This document shows positions 50,724 to 60,424 of a stretch of DNA of 64,000 nt, in pieces. Below the pieces are notes generated by a model. That model did no database searches and was not told the DNA's origin. It saw nothing but the letters and a program-made list of their open reading frames with translations. Made by a program: the position numbers and the translations under genes. Within the stretch, counting starts at the first letter, position 1. Each line of letters starts with the position of its first letter. The DNA is from Pithys albifrons albifrons (lineage: Eukaryota; Chordata; Aves; Passeriformes; Thamnophilidae). The stretch is from positions 3,675,001 through 3,739,000 of the forward strand of contig NC_092474.1 of NCBI RefSeq assembly GCF_047495875.1, read 5' to 3'.

Positions 50724-52177
50724 GTGAGATCAGGAAACAAAGGACCCAGTTTTGCAAACAGTCTCTCCTTTGTCTCCTGTGGAGAAAGGAGCCTTCGTGA
50801 CTGGAATCCAAGGGGTTTTTTACCTCCCGAGGTTTAGGCTGTAAATCTCACTGGATCTGGAACCCAAATCTAGTGCTAATGGCTTAAAAATAATTACATG
50901 ATGGGGAAAAATCTCAAAGTTTCTGTAGATAGTTAGAGTGAGACTTAATTAGATATTTAGGTGTTAAAATTGTGACTCTGAAGCTCCCTGTTCTATTGAC
51001 ACAAATCCTGCAGGAAAAACTGCTCCAGAGAGGATGTTTCTTCTGCAGAGGTACCAGAGGAGTGTTGAGTGTTGTACCTTCATACAAACCAGAGCTGCTG
51101 TATTTTTTAAATGCTGAACACTCCTGGCTATATACACTTTAGATTAATTCAAGTCCAGCAGTCAAGTATTTCTGTTCCCTTTTTTGTCTGGTTGCTGTAA
51201 AATACAGACAGTGCCTTTAAACAGGGCACAGAAGACAAATTGGCTGTTTCAGGTGTTGGGCTCTCAGTGTTTTCACCAGCCCTCCAGCCCAGCTTGCCTC
51301 ATCCTCTGACTGTGCAGCTGCAAGGCAAATTTGTGCAGTTTGCTGCTCTGGTTTTAAAAAGCCAGCAGATATTTCTGTGGAATCAGCAAGAGTGTGTGTT
51401 TCCTCCTGCAGCCTTGTATCCAGTTGTTCTGGTGCAGAACAGGCAGAAATGAGAGAGGCAGAAGGAGCAGCTGCTGGTAGTCCAAGGGTAATGGAGATCT
51501 AAGTGTGATCTGAAAAAGAACCTGAAAAAAATAGACTCATTTGAATATTACCCATTTCAGAGATAAAATTGTGTCTTAAGCTATTAAAATCCTGAGTGCC
51601 TTCCACTGAGTTGGGCTGGGTCCTCACAACAGTTTGGTCTGTACTCTAAATCACAATTTTTGTAACATTAAATACTACCTTTTTCTTCTATATTTCTTCA
51701 CAGATACATATACATGTAAAATAGCAGAGTTAAGTACATATATCAAGTATATTATGTATTAGATAGGTATCTTTGATCATATAAAAGTTGTTTGAATCAA
51801 AATAATAACATTTTGTCATGATTTTGCAAATGTTTCATTTTGAATATAGTTCCACAATAATTACATAACCATCAATATAAACCATCAAGTAAACTTATGG
51901 CTCAGCACAGGGAGGGATTGATGACTTTTAATGGACTTCTTGTGCATTTCAGTGCCACCAAATAAAAAGTCCAAATTCTGCTTATGTATCTGAAGTAGTA
52001 ATTCAAATAAATGTCACAATTCCAGCTTTGTAACCAAAGTCAGAGTAGTAAAAACCCACTATAGTTCCACATGCAAACTGCAGTCATCATCTGTGTTTTA
52101 GTAACCATTTAGTCTGCATTAAAATTCCTAAATGCTAAAACCTTTATTGACCAATAGTGTCACTCTTTGAATAACAG
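50724..52177 (+). other. RIMBP2 intron
   Basis: A 1.45-kb intron within the SH3-2 coding region, with nothing recognised. The acceptor is GAATAACAG, with a weak pyrimidine tract. Confidence 0.8.
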
Positions 52178-52346
52178 GTTTATGGGGACAAAGATGCTGA
52201 TGGATTTTATCGTGGAGAAACCTGTACAAGAATTGGCCTTATCCCATGTAATATGGTCTCTGAGATCCAAGCAGATGATGAGGAGATGATGGATCAGCTT
52301 CTTAAACAAGGTTTTCTTCCCTTGAACACACCAATTGAGAAAATTG
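52178..52346 (+). CDS. RIMBP2: RIMBP2 exon: end of SH3-2 and inter-SH3 linker
   Basis: A 169-nt exon, phase 0 in and 1 out. It encodes VYGDKDADGFYRGETCTRIG, then LIPCNMVSEIQADDEEMMDQ and LLKQGFLPLNTPIEKI. GDKDADGFYRGE and GLIPCNMV are the acidic turn and the 3-10 helix/last strand of SH3-2. Cys replaces Ser in the usual PSNYV-like motif (IPCNMV), a RIM-BP trait. The acceptor is TAACAG|GTT and the donor ATTG|GTAAGG. Confidence 0.97.
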
Positions 52347-53611
52347 GTAAGGGAAAACATGTACATTTCACTTCTCCCAACTTTTGGTGCTGTTAACTTG
52401 GCTGGATCTGCTTTATCTGTTGTTTTTACTATATGCAGATGCATCTAAATTTTAAAGCCACTTACTACCCCATGGGATACATTGTGTCAGTATCTGAATG
52501 AATTTATACAACTAATACTTAATCTTGCTCATATCTTTTGCTGCAAATGGAGACTTGCAGCTTCACTGCTCCACTTGTTACTTTCTTATTTGCCTTAAAA
52601 AGTGGGTTTTGTCACCAGAAAGATTTCTAGACATAAAACATGATCCCAGAGCTTTGGAGAGTGCTGTGCTGAAGTCTTTGTGATACACTCAGTGCTGTAA
52701 AGTATAAAAAGAATCACCTATTTGCTTTATTTACTCTTCTACATATTCCTACTTTAGCAATAACTTAAAGGGATGATGTGAAAGGGTTCTGTGTGATCCC
52801 ATTTGGGATGGCATTACATGTAGATGAGATTTTATGGATATTGCAGTAACAAATCCTTTAAAAAGCAGAGTTTGGCTAAACAATTCTGTGCTATGGACCA
52901 CTTAATTCAATGTTGTACACAGAGACACAATGCAAATACCTTAGATTTCTTTCTAAAAATAAATATCATACTACAACTCTCTCAGTATGTTTTAAAATTT
53001 CCAACATAATTCAGAGAGTACAGTGGGCTGAAATTGGTTCAGCCTCATTTTAAAGTGAACTGTGAAAGTAGTTGCCAAAAACCATATTAATTCCTTAAAA
53101 ACAGACTTTTGAATGGCTTCGTATCTTTTCTTCTTTTATTTGTATGCATTCCTTTCCTGCCAGCAGAAAGCTGAAGAATAATCCCAGGGGCAAAATTCCA
53201 TCTGAGTAGGAGAGGGGAAGGAATAGACAGTAAAAGTTTGAATGAAATGCAGCAAATCTGAATGTTGACTGTTTGGTTTTGTTATACCCTGGTAACCTCT
53301 GATTCTTACAACCAAAAATGGCTGAAAATTGCAGAGCTTTAGTTTTGCAGGTAAGACTGTTCAGAGGATTCAGTGGCTCAGAACAGAGGGCCAGATGAGT
53401 GTTAAATATTATTTATGAAACACACGTGGTTTTGCATCCATTATATGTGTTAAGTTTGGAAATCTGTGACTTTTTATCACTGTGCTACAGAAATATCCAT
53501 GTTGTTACCACACTGTTGTGAAAAAGGGTGTGAGGGAAAGTTGCATCGTGTTGTTATTTCAAAAGAACTTTGATGGCTTTCCTTCCCTTCCTCTCCCTGT
53601 GGCTGGAACAG
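52347..53611 (+). other. RIMBP2 intron
   Basis: A 1.27-kb AT-rich intron with nothing recognised. The acceptor is GGCTGGAACAG after a C/T-rich run at 53,578-53,600. Confidence 0.8.
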
Positions 53612-53715
53612 AGAGAAGCAGACGGAGTGGCAGACAACAGCCAGTGACCACAAGAAGGATGGTGGCACTGTATGATTATGATCCAAGAGAAAGTTCTCCT
53701 AATGTGGATGTAGAG
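53612..53715 (+). CDS. RIMBP2: RIMBP2 exon: start of SH3-3
   Basis: A 104-nt exon, phase 1 in and 0 out. It encodes (E)RSRRSGRQQPVTTRRMVAL then YDYDPRESSPNVDVE. The acceptor is GGAACAG|AGA and the donor GAG|GTATGG. A basic segment precedes the ALYDYDP motif that opens the third SH3 domain. The RRSGR and TTRRM context is identical in kind to other RIMBP2 proteins. Confidence 0.97.
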
Positions 53716-55448
53716 GTATGGCCAGAGCTGTGGGTGCTGTGTATGGAGGCCAACAGTCAGGGTTGATGGGCACTGCTCTCCATTTAGGGTGGATGTGCAA
53801 AGAAATAGTTCAGAATTACAAATGCTGGTCGAGTGGTTTTCAGCAGATGTGTCTGACAAGCTTATGTACAGGTAGATTCATGGTTCTTGTTCAAAGAAAA
53901 TCAAGGAATATCCTCTGTAGGCTTTATTTAATATGGCTCAGTACATAAATTATCAATTATCAAGTCAGCTATGGAAATACATGTTATGCAATATATGTGT
54001 GTGCCTGCAAACGTAACAAAAGTCTATAAGGAAAAAAGCAGAGTTATAAATAGCAGGGAATTTTCATTTTCCATTTTGTCTGTATGTTTGCATGTAAGAA
54101 CATGATTATTTCTGAGAGGTGCCCTAGCTCAGCCTGACAGGCTGATAGTGCCAAGTGCTTTCAAACCTCTGTAACCTCCAGAGATCCCTCACAACCAGAA
54201 TGATACAGATCATGGGAACAGCATTCCTGGTATACTGTATTTTTCTCTTAACCAATGCATCTAATCGTTCATGAATCTATGCTTTGACTATAATTTTTTA
54301 TAGTAATATAAGGATACTTTAAACAGCATTTAAAACCAGCTGAGCATCAACTACATCTGCATTATTGGTTTATCTTCCATGTACCCACTTGCAGTCTCCC
54401 ATATCTCCATGACAACACAGTCACTTTTTACATGTCTTTGGAGTTACACAGCGAGTCCCTCAGTTCAGATTTGATGCAGTTTCCATTTCTGTCTGCATTG
54501 TGGTAAGAATATCAGGGTACACTCAAAGCTCTAAAAAACATCACAGTCCTAGGAGCTTCCTCAGCCTTTAAAATGTTGCTTGGGTTTTTTTAATTGGTGA
54601 ATTGTAGAAATTTGGATTTTTTTAAGCAGAAAGTGGATTTTTAAATATGTGGGTCTTGGTGCTTTAAAACACAGCCAGGGTTGTTTTCAGTTTCTTACTG
54701 AACCAAAATTACAGTGTTTCAGAGTAGTTTGGCCAAAAAATCAAATAAATTGTACTGATATATTGCAAACATTTTGTTTGTTCTTTCTCCCATGACCACA
54801 ATAAACTAATTAAAACCACCACCCCCAATTACATTTAAGCCACAGGCAATTAAAAAGAGCCCAGTGCACTGTTTGCTGATCAGAGTGGAGCTGCCTGTTG
54901 CAAAGCCTTTATTGAAGAGAATCCAGTACAGTTCCACTGCAGGAATGTTGTGCTTCAGGGGGTTGGACTGGATGATCTCCAGAAGGCCCTTCCAACCCTA
55001 ATCCTGTGATTCTCTGAAAAGCAGCTTTCTCGGCTGTTCCTGTGCCTGTTAGTCCTGGCTCAGCACAGAGCAGGGACCTGAGCCATCTCCCACCTGTGTC
55101 TTGTTCCCCCCTCCCTCAAGGATTGATTTAAGTGAGCTTTGAGGCCATGTAGTCCAAAGCTTCAGAGTTTGTTGAGGTTGTTCAGAGCCTGAGTGTCTTG
55201 GCTTGTTGCCCCAGGGAGTCCTGGAGGTGTTTATACCCAGGGGGAAAGGTGCTGGGTTTGGGAAGTTAAGGATAAAAATCCAGCAAATCAAAAAAAAAAA
55301 AAAAAAGGAAAAAGGCTTTGCTCTCAAAGATCAATTTACTTTCACCAACTGTGTCTTAATATCAAGGAAGGGGGGAAATATTAGAAAATTTACTACTGAT
55401 AAAGGGTAACCTTTGCCTAACACAACCGGCCCTGTCCCTTTCCTGCAG
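53716..55448 (+). other. RIMBP2 intron with a CR1 3' fragment
   Basis: A 1.7-kb intron. The CR1 fragment is at 54,945-55,016 and a 17-A tract lies near 55,290. Otherwise nothing was recognised. Confidence 0.8.
54945..55016 (+). mobile_element. CR1 LINE 3'-end fragment, sense
   Basis: The sequence GGGGGTTGGACTGGATGATC then TCCAGAAGGCCCTTCCAACC and CTAATCCTGTGATTCT is the CR1 3' end in + orientation, finishing with one degenerate ATTCTATG-like unit. Only about 70 bp are recognisable. It is a heavily 5'-truncated insertion. Confidence 0.9.
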
Positions 55449-55520
55449 GCCGAGCTGACATTCTGCACTGGGGACATTATCACAGTCTTTGGGGAGATTG
55501 ATGAAGATGGATTTTATTAT
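55449..55520 (+). CDS. RIMBP2: RIMBP2 exon: middle of SH3-3
   Basis: A 72-nt exon, phase 0 to 0. It encodes AELTFCTGDIITVFGEIDED then GFYY. The acceptor is TCCTGCAG|GCC and the donor TAT|GTAAGT. It supplies the core strands and acidic turn of the third SH3 domain. Skipping it would keep the frame but destroy the domain. Confidence 0.97.
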
Positions 55521-55759
55521 GTAAGTTGGCTTCTGCTGGTCATGACAAACTGCTGCAGCCTGCTAGAGCAATTTCACTGGCACCACTTACTAAATGACAT
55601 CCCAGGGGAGGGGGTTTGGGGTCATCTCCCCATTGACCTTAGATGGGTATTTCCTTTTCGTTCACCCACTTTGAAATAGGCAAAAGTAGTTCTTTACCTT
55701 TTTGGGAACCGACATTTGCTTTACCTGAAACATTCCCTAAAACTTTTGTTCTGTTGCAG
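55521..55759 (+). other. RIMBP2 short intron
   Basis: A 239-bp intron, the shortest in the window, with no other content. The acceptor is CTGTTGCAG. Confidence 0.85.
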
Positions 55760-55894
55760 GGTGAACTTAATGGACAAAAGGGGCTGGTTCCTTCCAACTT
55801 TCTTGAAGAAGTGCCTGATGATGTTGAAGTCTTTCTATCCGATGCACCCTCGCGCTACGTTCATGACACACCAATGCGTTCAAAAGCTAAAAGG
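55760..55894 (+). CDS. RIMBP2: RIMBP2 exon: end of SH3-3
   Basis: A 135-nt exon, phase 0 to 0. It encodes GELNGQKGLVPSNFLEEVPD, then DVEVFLSDAPSRYVHDTPM and RSKAKR. The acceptor is TTGCAG|GGT and the donor AGG|GTAAGC. GLVPSNFLEEV closes the third SH3 domain. From here splicing chooses between the eight-residue end at 56461 and the long basic end at 58212. Both start in phase 0. Confidence 0.97.
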
Positions 55895-58211
55895 GTAAGC
55901 AATCGAATAAGAAAATCTTAAAATTTTATTTTCCATTCCATCTTGTCTCATATATAATTTAGACGTTACTTTTAACATTTTAAATTCATTTGCCCATTTA
56001 AAATTAACTTTCAAATATATAAAATAAAACATAAGGAAAAGTGACTTTAGCCTTCGCTAGCTCGTTACATTTGTAAATGGAGAAACTAAATTGACTGGTT
56101 GATTGCAGTCATTACAGTACCTTCCATTATAACTCAAATTTAAGCAGCTTTTCCCTGGTGATAGTTACTTCTTAAAGCTTCTAAACTGCTTTTACTACAA
56201 AAAGCTCTTGTGGACAAAAGACTGGTACCAGTGTTCCTCTAAATACAAACTGTAACTGCAGCTGATTGACTGACAGTGCTCGTCTTTTAATCCTTATGAC
56301 TTCCTGTTCCAACTGGCATTAGTTAATTGCTCAGACTTCTATGAAAGATTGATCATGTTTAGAGTATCTCATTTTTGGTTTTGTTTCATCACTGCAATAC
56401 TTTTATATATTATATATTTTATATATATTTTTATTTCTTTGCTCATCTGCTTGGAAACAGAAGAAGAGTGTTCATTTCACACCTTAATAAGGCAATGTAG
56501 CCTTCACGTAAGTGAGCAACTGAAGATACCAATAGAGATTTCAATTAAAGCTACCTGGCTATCTAATGCAAGTCTTGAAACTTAATTGTGGGGGAAAAGG
56601 AAAGAAATATGTCTCCAAAACCCTTGGCCACAGAAGAGCAGGCTCTATGCTTTTACTGTATCTAGTCAATTTAGGTTTTTTAGGAGACAAATCCTTTAAA
56701 AAAAAGGCATCCTTAGAAGTCAATTAGACCTCACTTTATGAAGGTCAACGTTTGGAACATATTTCTTCACAAGCTCAATGTTTATGTTTACATAGAAAGG
56801 AGAGTTTGATGTCTAACTACCCTGCAAACCAAGCTGCATATTGCATTGTTAGCCAACCTGGGATTTCAAGAGAAAAAGCACAACAGCTTCAACCCTTACA
56901 GAACATCCGAGTGCAGCGTAAGCTGAAATGCGTGGTAGTTTACAAGGGTATAGTTGGTTTTTGAAACTCATTACACTCAAATAGAGCTACTTAAATTGTC
57001 TGCCTTAAAATGTGTTTTCTGTAATCGATTATACCCCAGTTTGCCTCAGACTAACTATTCAACACTTCTGAAAAAAAAAATCCCTTCATATGGTTCAATT
57101 TACTGGGATTTTTCCTAGAAAGTGGACATTTGAAATATTAGCAAGTGTTTGGTTTACCAATGCAATAAAAGTCTTGACCTGAAACATGCAGCTCACTGAA
57201 TGAATGCATTAGACTCAATATATGGTATCTTCAGGTGTACGTTGGGGTGCTTTACCAAGTTGTTTTGGTTTTTTTTTTTCATTAGAATTAACCTTGATTT
57301 AAAAATCAAAGTAGGCTTGAAGCCCCTTTGCTTAACTCACTGTTGCACAGCAAGCCAGTAAATTGCTGATGTTTTAACTACAAGCTAGCAGGACTCCCTC
57401 CAGCATGGATTCTCTGAAAATATCATCTTAATTGATAGTAACATTTTGCCAGCTGGGCACTGTAGTTAGGATAGGCTGAGTATAAGCAATTTTAGTATTT
57501 TCATCCAAGTGCTTTTGATGATTGAAAAAAAAATAGCTGTTCAAAATATTTAGGAATGCTGTCATCTAACAACCTCATAACTGCAGCATACACATCAAGC
57601 AGTCAGGGTCTTTAAGCTTTCTTTGATTGCAATTAAGGTTCATTTTAGCTTTTTCTTTTTCCTTTTTTTTTTCTTTTTTATTTAAGCCAGTGTGCCATCT
57701 TCTCTAATCTGTACATAAAGTTTGCTAGCCAATTTTAAAGAAAAGGCATTTAAAGGACATTAAAAAGTAAGTGATTACGTAGCATTTTAAGTAATTTATT
57801 CTGAAAAGTCTGGCATCTATACATTGCTAATCTGTAGTAATTAACACATTCATTTTTCTTAAATCTATAGCTAAAAGTATCCCTTCTCCATTTTAGTACT
57901 ATCAGAGTACTGAAGTGCAAAACTGAAGCCAATTTTGTGGCTTTTTGGGCCACAAGTTTATCCAACTTTTCCTTTAAAAAGGTATAACCAAAACAGGGCT
58001 CTGTTGGCAGGTTTTCTATTGTCTTCAATTTTTTTTCTCTAAATTTATGTATTTTCCGTAAGCCCATGTGGTATTTTAAGCCACAGAGAAGAAAGGAACC
58101 AGCCCTTTTGCTTAAGTGGGTAATGGGACAAAGTGTTGTTACCAACTTGCTTGATGCTAATAGCTTTGAAGCTGTCAAACATTCAATAAATTATAACAAT
58201 GTACCTAATAG
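55895..58211 (+). other. RIMBP2 intron around the alternative C-terminal exon
   Basis: A 2.3-kb interval between the last shared coding exon and the final exon, interrupted by the optional exon at 56461. It is AT-rich. A 70-codon frame at 56,752-56,964 and a 142-codon - strand frame at 57,750-58,178 have no support. The end has two possible acceptors, TAATAG at 58,211 (in frame) and ATACAG at 58,230 (out of frame). Confidence 0.72.
56461..56487 (+). CDS. RIMBP2: RIMBP2 alternative C-terminal exon, short end
   Basis: The coding part encodes KKSVHFTP and a TAA stop at 56485-56487. This is the C terminus I remember for the standard human protein (AKRKKSVHFTP). The acceptor is GGAAACAG|AAG. A donor CAC|GTAAGT lies 20 nt after the stop, so the exon would be 47 nt (56461-56507) and splice on to the final exon as 3' UTR. 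The stop is close enough to that junction to escape nonsense-mediated decay by the usual 50-nt rule. Confidence 0.9.
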   Translation, partial: KKSVHFTP

Positions 58212-58400
58212 GTTCCTCCTGAGAATACAGGTACATCACGGAGAGCACCATCCCCCACAGTTCATCTCCATTCGGGGTCACCTACGTCACCTATGGGTTC
58301 TGGTAGTCCCGGGAGAGGCAGGGATATGGCCTCGAAAAAGAAAAAGGGGCTGCTTTCCAAAGGCAAGAAACTGCTGAAAAAGCTTGGTGCAGTGAAATGA
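58212..58400 (+). CDS. RIMBP2: RIMBP2 final exon: alternative long polybasic C terminus
   Basis: If the 56461 exon is skipped, AKR joins in phase 0 to VPPENTGTSRRAPSPTVHLH. A Ser/Pro/Gly stretch follows (SGSPTSPMGSGSPGRGRD), then the very basic MASKKKKGLLSKGKKLLKK and LGAVK with TGA at 58398-58400, 62 residues in all. The acceptor is CCTAATAG|GTT; an ATACAG 19 nt later would be out of frame. The Lys-rich end with regularly spaced Leu could form an amphipathic basic helix that binds membrane or nucleic acid, which is inference. When 56461 is included this sequence becomes 3' UTR. Confidence 0.84.
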   Translation, partial: VPPENTGTSRRAPSPTVHLHSGSPTSPMGSGSPGRGRDMASKKKKGLLSKGKKLLKKLGAVK

Positions 58401-58875
58401 TTCATGTGCTCCTGGACAACTTGTAAAGCTTCCAGTCTGTGTATTTTTTTTTTAATTTTTTTTTTAAAGTCAAAACTAGGGCTTTCATGACTATGCACTA
58501 CAACTTTACCAAACCTTTGCATTTTTAACTCTGACATCAATAGAATAATGTGAATTGCTTAATCAAAACAGCAAGAAAAAAACGAAGTGGATTTGTTGTT
58601 GCAAAAACTTTTTTAAAAAATAAAAAATTTTGTGGGATTAAGACCAGAAGAACATGGTTTTATTTGAAGTCAACTCAACACCTGCAACTCCATTGGAAAA
58701 ATCTCAGCCTTTAGCCTTCTTTAACCATTAGTGGTGGGGGGAAAACTCTGTTAATTGAGTCTTAGTTCAGAGATCACCCCACTGTATCTACTCATTAACA
58801 AAAATGGTCTTGAAACTCCTAGTTTAATCAGCCTTGATGTTTTGCCTTATTAATGCACAATGATTTGTACTGTCT

Positions 58876-58881
58876 AATAAA
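58876..58881 (+). terminator. Proximal polyadenylation signal of RIMBP2
   Basis: AATAAA about 475 nt after the long-form stop codon, followed within 40 nt by the GT-rich TACTTTGTATGTACTGTGT. A plausible proximal 3' end. Confidence 0.6.
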
Positions 58882-59746
58882 TATACAGCGTATACTTTGT
58901 ATGTACTGTGTATTCAACTGTCTTCATCTTCCCAAAAACATGGTAATTTCAGATCAAGTACTATGTTACTGACTCCATTCAATGTCTGATGTAACTCCTG
59001 GGAGTTTGAAAGTGCTGTGCTAAATGCTTTTTTTTTAGTTTCTGCTTCTTTTCACCCTTTCCCCCGCCAAAACCAAAACCTTGTATTGATTTATCTTGTC
59101 AACATTTTTCACTTCACTGAAATCAGATACAGTCTAAGTGTTTCAGAACCTCACCCAGTTTCAACCACACAACCTCCAGTTTTGGGGTTCCCCAGTTCAG
59201 TGTTCTAAGCTACTGGGAAAAAATAACTCCTCACTAAAACCCCTTTACTCCCCCATTTTATTTTTTGTGGAGCTACAGTTCTAAGTTAAAAGGCATTTTC
59301 ATATTGCTGATGTCAGATTCAAGATAAAGTACCTGTCTAAAGTAAAAAGGACAAACTGTGTTGCAGTCATGAGCCACAGCCAGTAATGAGGCTGCAAGAG
59401 GCTCTAATCAAATCTTAATTGTGATATTGGCATATCAAGACAAACAATCTTACACACTGATGGCAGTCATTGGCTGTTACTATTTTGTAATTCTTGTCCA
59501 TTTGTAAATTGTTTTTACTGTTTATACATACTTTTCAGACTGCCTTTCTTTTTGTAATTTATGGAAGGTTTATAAATGAATGATCAAAGCTTCCCCATTG
59601 TGTCTTCAGATAATAATGTAAATTACTGTAAGATACCGTGTGCTAGATTATAACATTTAATTAAAGAAAATAACTGGCCTAAATTTGTGGTAAAGTACTG
59701 TGTGGGTGTGTGCATGTGTACAATTGTTGTGTATTATATTTTATAT

Positions 59747-59752
59747 AATAAA
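59747..59752 (+). terminator. Distal polyadenylation signal of RIMBP2
   Basis: AATAAA after an unusually GT-rich stretch (TGTGGGTGTGTGCATGTGT at 59,700). It is the last + strand AATAAA before the convergent gene, so I take it as the main distal 3' end. Confidence 0.6.
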
Positions 59753-59770
59753 TAATTTGATATTTTTTAG

Positions 59771-60424
59771 AGTGCAGTACGTTTCATAAATCTGCTGTAT
59801 CAGCTGCTTGAGTATTTAGTCAGCCTTCCCTCACCCCCTCCCAGCCCAGGCATCCCTGGCAAGGCACACCAGGTGTCCAGGGCACCACTGACAAGCACAT
59901 GGCCATGGTGCAAGTTACCTGTTCAAACACTGCACCAGGTGGAGAAAGAACAGCCCACAGTGACCATTTCCAACTTTTCTGCAGCTGAGCAAGGTGTCCT
60001 TCTCTATCGACCTCAAATGGTAAAAGCCAGAACAAATACCTGCGGCAGGAGTATGTAAGTGATATGTAACCAGGAAGAAATACAAAGTACTAAGCAGTGA
60101 ACAGGGTAGGCTACCACTATAATGACACCAGAAACACCAGACTTTTTGACAAAAAAACCCCTCTGCCTCTCTTCAATACAAACTTCACATGGCAGAAATT
60201 GGTAAAGCTCTCTCAGCCTAGGAAAGAAAAAAACCACATCAACTGTATACAAGTTACAGAATTTGTCGATGGCTAAAGTTTACTGTAGAAAAAAGAATGG
60301 CTCATCTACATGCAAGACTGCAGGAGCTTTCCAAGATGAAAAGTGGTCGCAAAGTTACTGTAGCAATTGTCACATGGATGCCCAAAGCCCAGTGCTGAAG
60401 TATGTAAGCAAATACATAAAACAG
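59771..60424. other. Intergenic gap between convergent RIMBP2 and PIWIL1
   Basis: About 650 bp between the two predicted 3' ends. It includes a GC-rich pocket at 59,820-60,035 with a G-rich - strand tract. The open frames on both strands there have no family resemblance and are probably chance. Confidence 0.65.
59828..59847 (-). promoter_or_regulatory. G-rich MAZ-like / quadruplex-capable tract between convergent 3' ends
   Basis: On the - strand this reads GGGCTGGGAGGGGGTGAGGG: four runs of at least three G separated by loops of 1-3 nt, fitting the quadruplex pattern. It contains GGGAGGGGG, close to the MAZ consensus (G5AG5). MAZ sites are known to pause polymerase and help terminate transcription between closely spaced genes. 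It lies about 75 nt past the distal RIMBP2 signal. The function here is inference. Confidence 0.45.

Larger units (their letters stand above)
1..59770 (+). other. RIMBP2: RIMBP2 gene (5'-truncated by the window), RIM-binding protein 2
   Basis: This is the gene-level entry; exons are listed separately. RIM-BP2 is a cytosolic scaffold of the presynaptic active zone. Its SH3 domains bind proline-rich motifs of RIM proteins and voltage-gated calcium channels, which sets channel-to-vesicle coupling. The domain order read from the spliced exons is coiled coil, SH3, three FN3, a long Ser/Pro/acidic linker, then SH3 and SH3, which is diagnostic of the RIM-BP family. The wording of the exons matches RIMBP2 rather than RIMBP1/TSPOAP1. 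Splicing the core exons keeps one open frame across every junction: 1,146 residues plus an alternative C terminus. The human protein as I remember it is about 1,050 residues and starts at the Met in exon 12988-13092. The convergent PIWIL1 neighbour is the same arrangement as in human, which supports the call. The 3' end is set from the AATAAA at 59747. Confidence 0.96.
58401..59770 (+). other. RIMBP2: RIMBP2 3' UTR
   Basis: AT-rich sequence after the last stop codon. It contains two AATAAA signals (58876 and 59747), each followed by GT/T-rich sequence, and several ATTTA-like stretches. The downstream limit is placed about 20 nt after the second signal and is approximate. Confidence 0.75.

Noticed and set aside
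55290..55306. A-tract considered as a retroposon poly(A) tail
   Set aside because: No recognisable retroposed sequence or target duplication precedes it. It looks like a simple A-rich run.
58231..58377. Acceptor ATACAG at 58230 with the frame starting VHHGEHHPPQ
   Set aside because: Joined in phase 0 this frame gives an unconvincing peptide. The acceptor 19 nt upstream (58211) gives the Ser/Pro then Lys-rich frame, which looks like a real C terminus.
59820..60035. 71-codon - strand frame in the intergenic GC-rich pocket
   Set aside because: It lies between two 3' ends, has no recognisable motif, and its openness is explained by local GC content.
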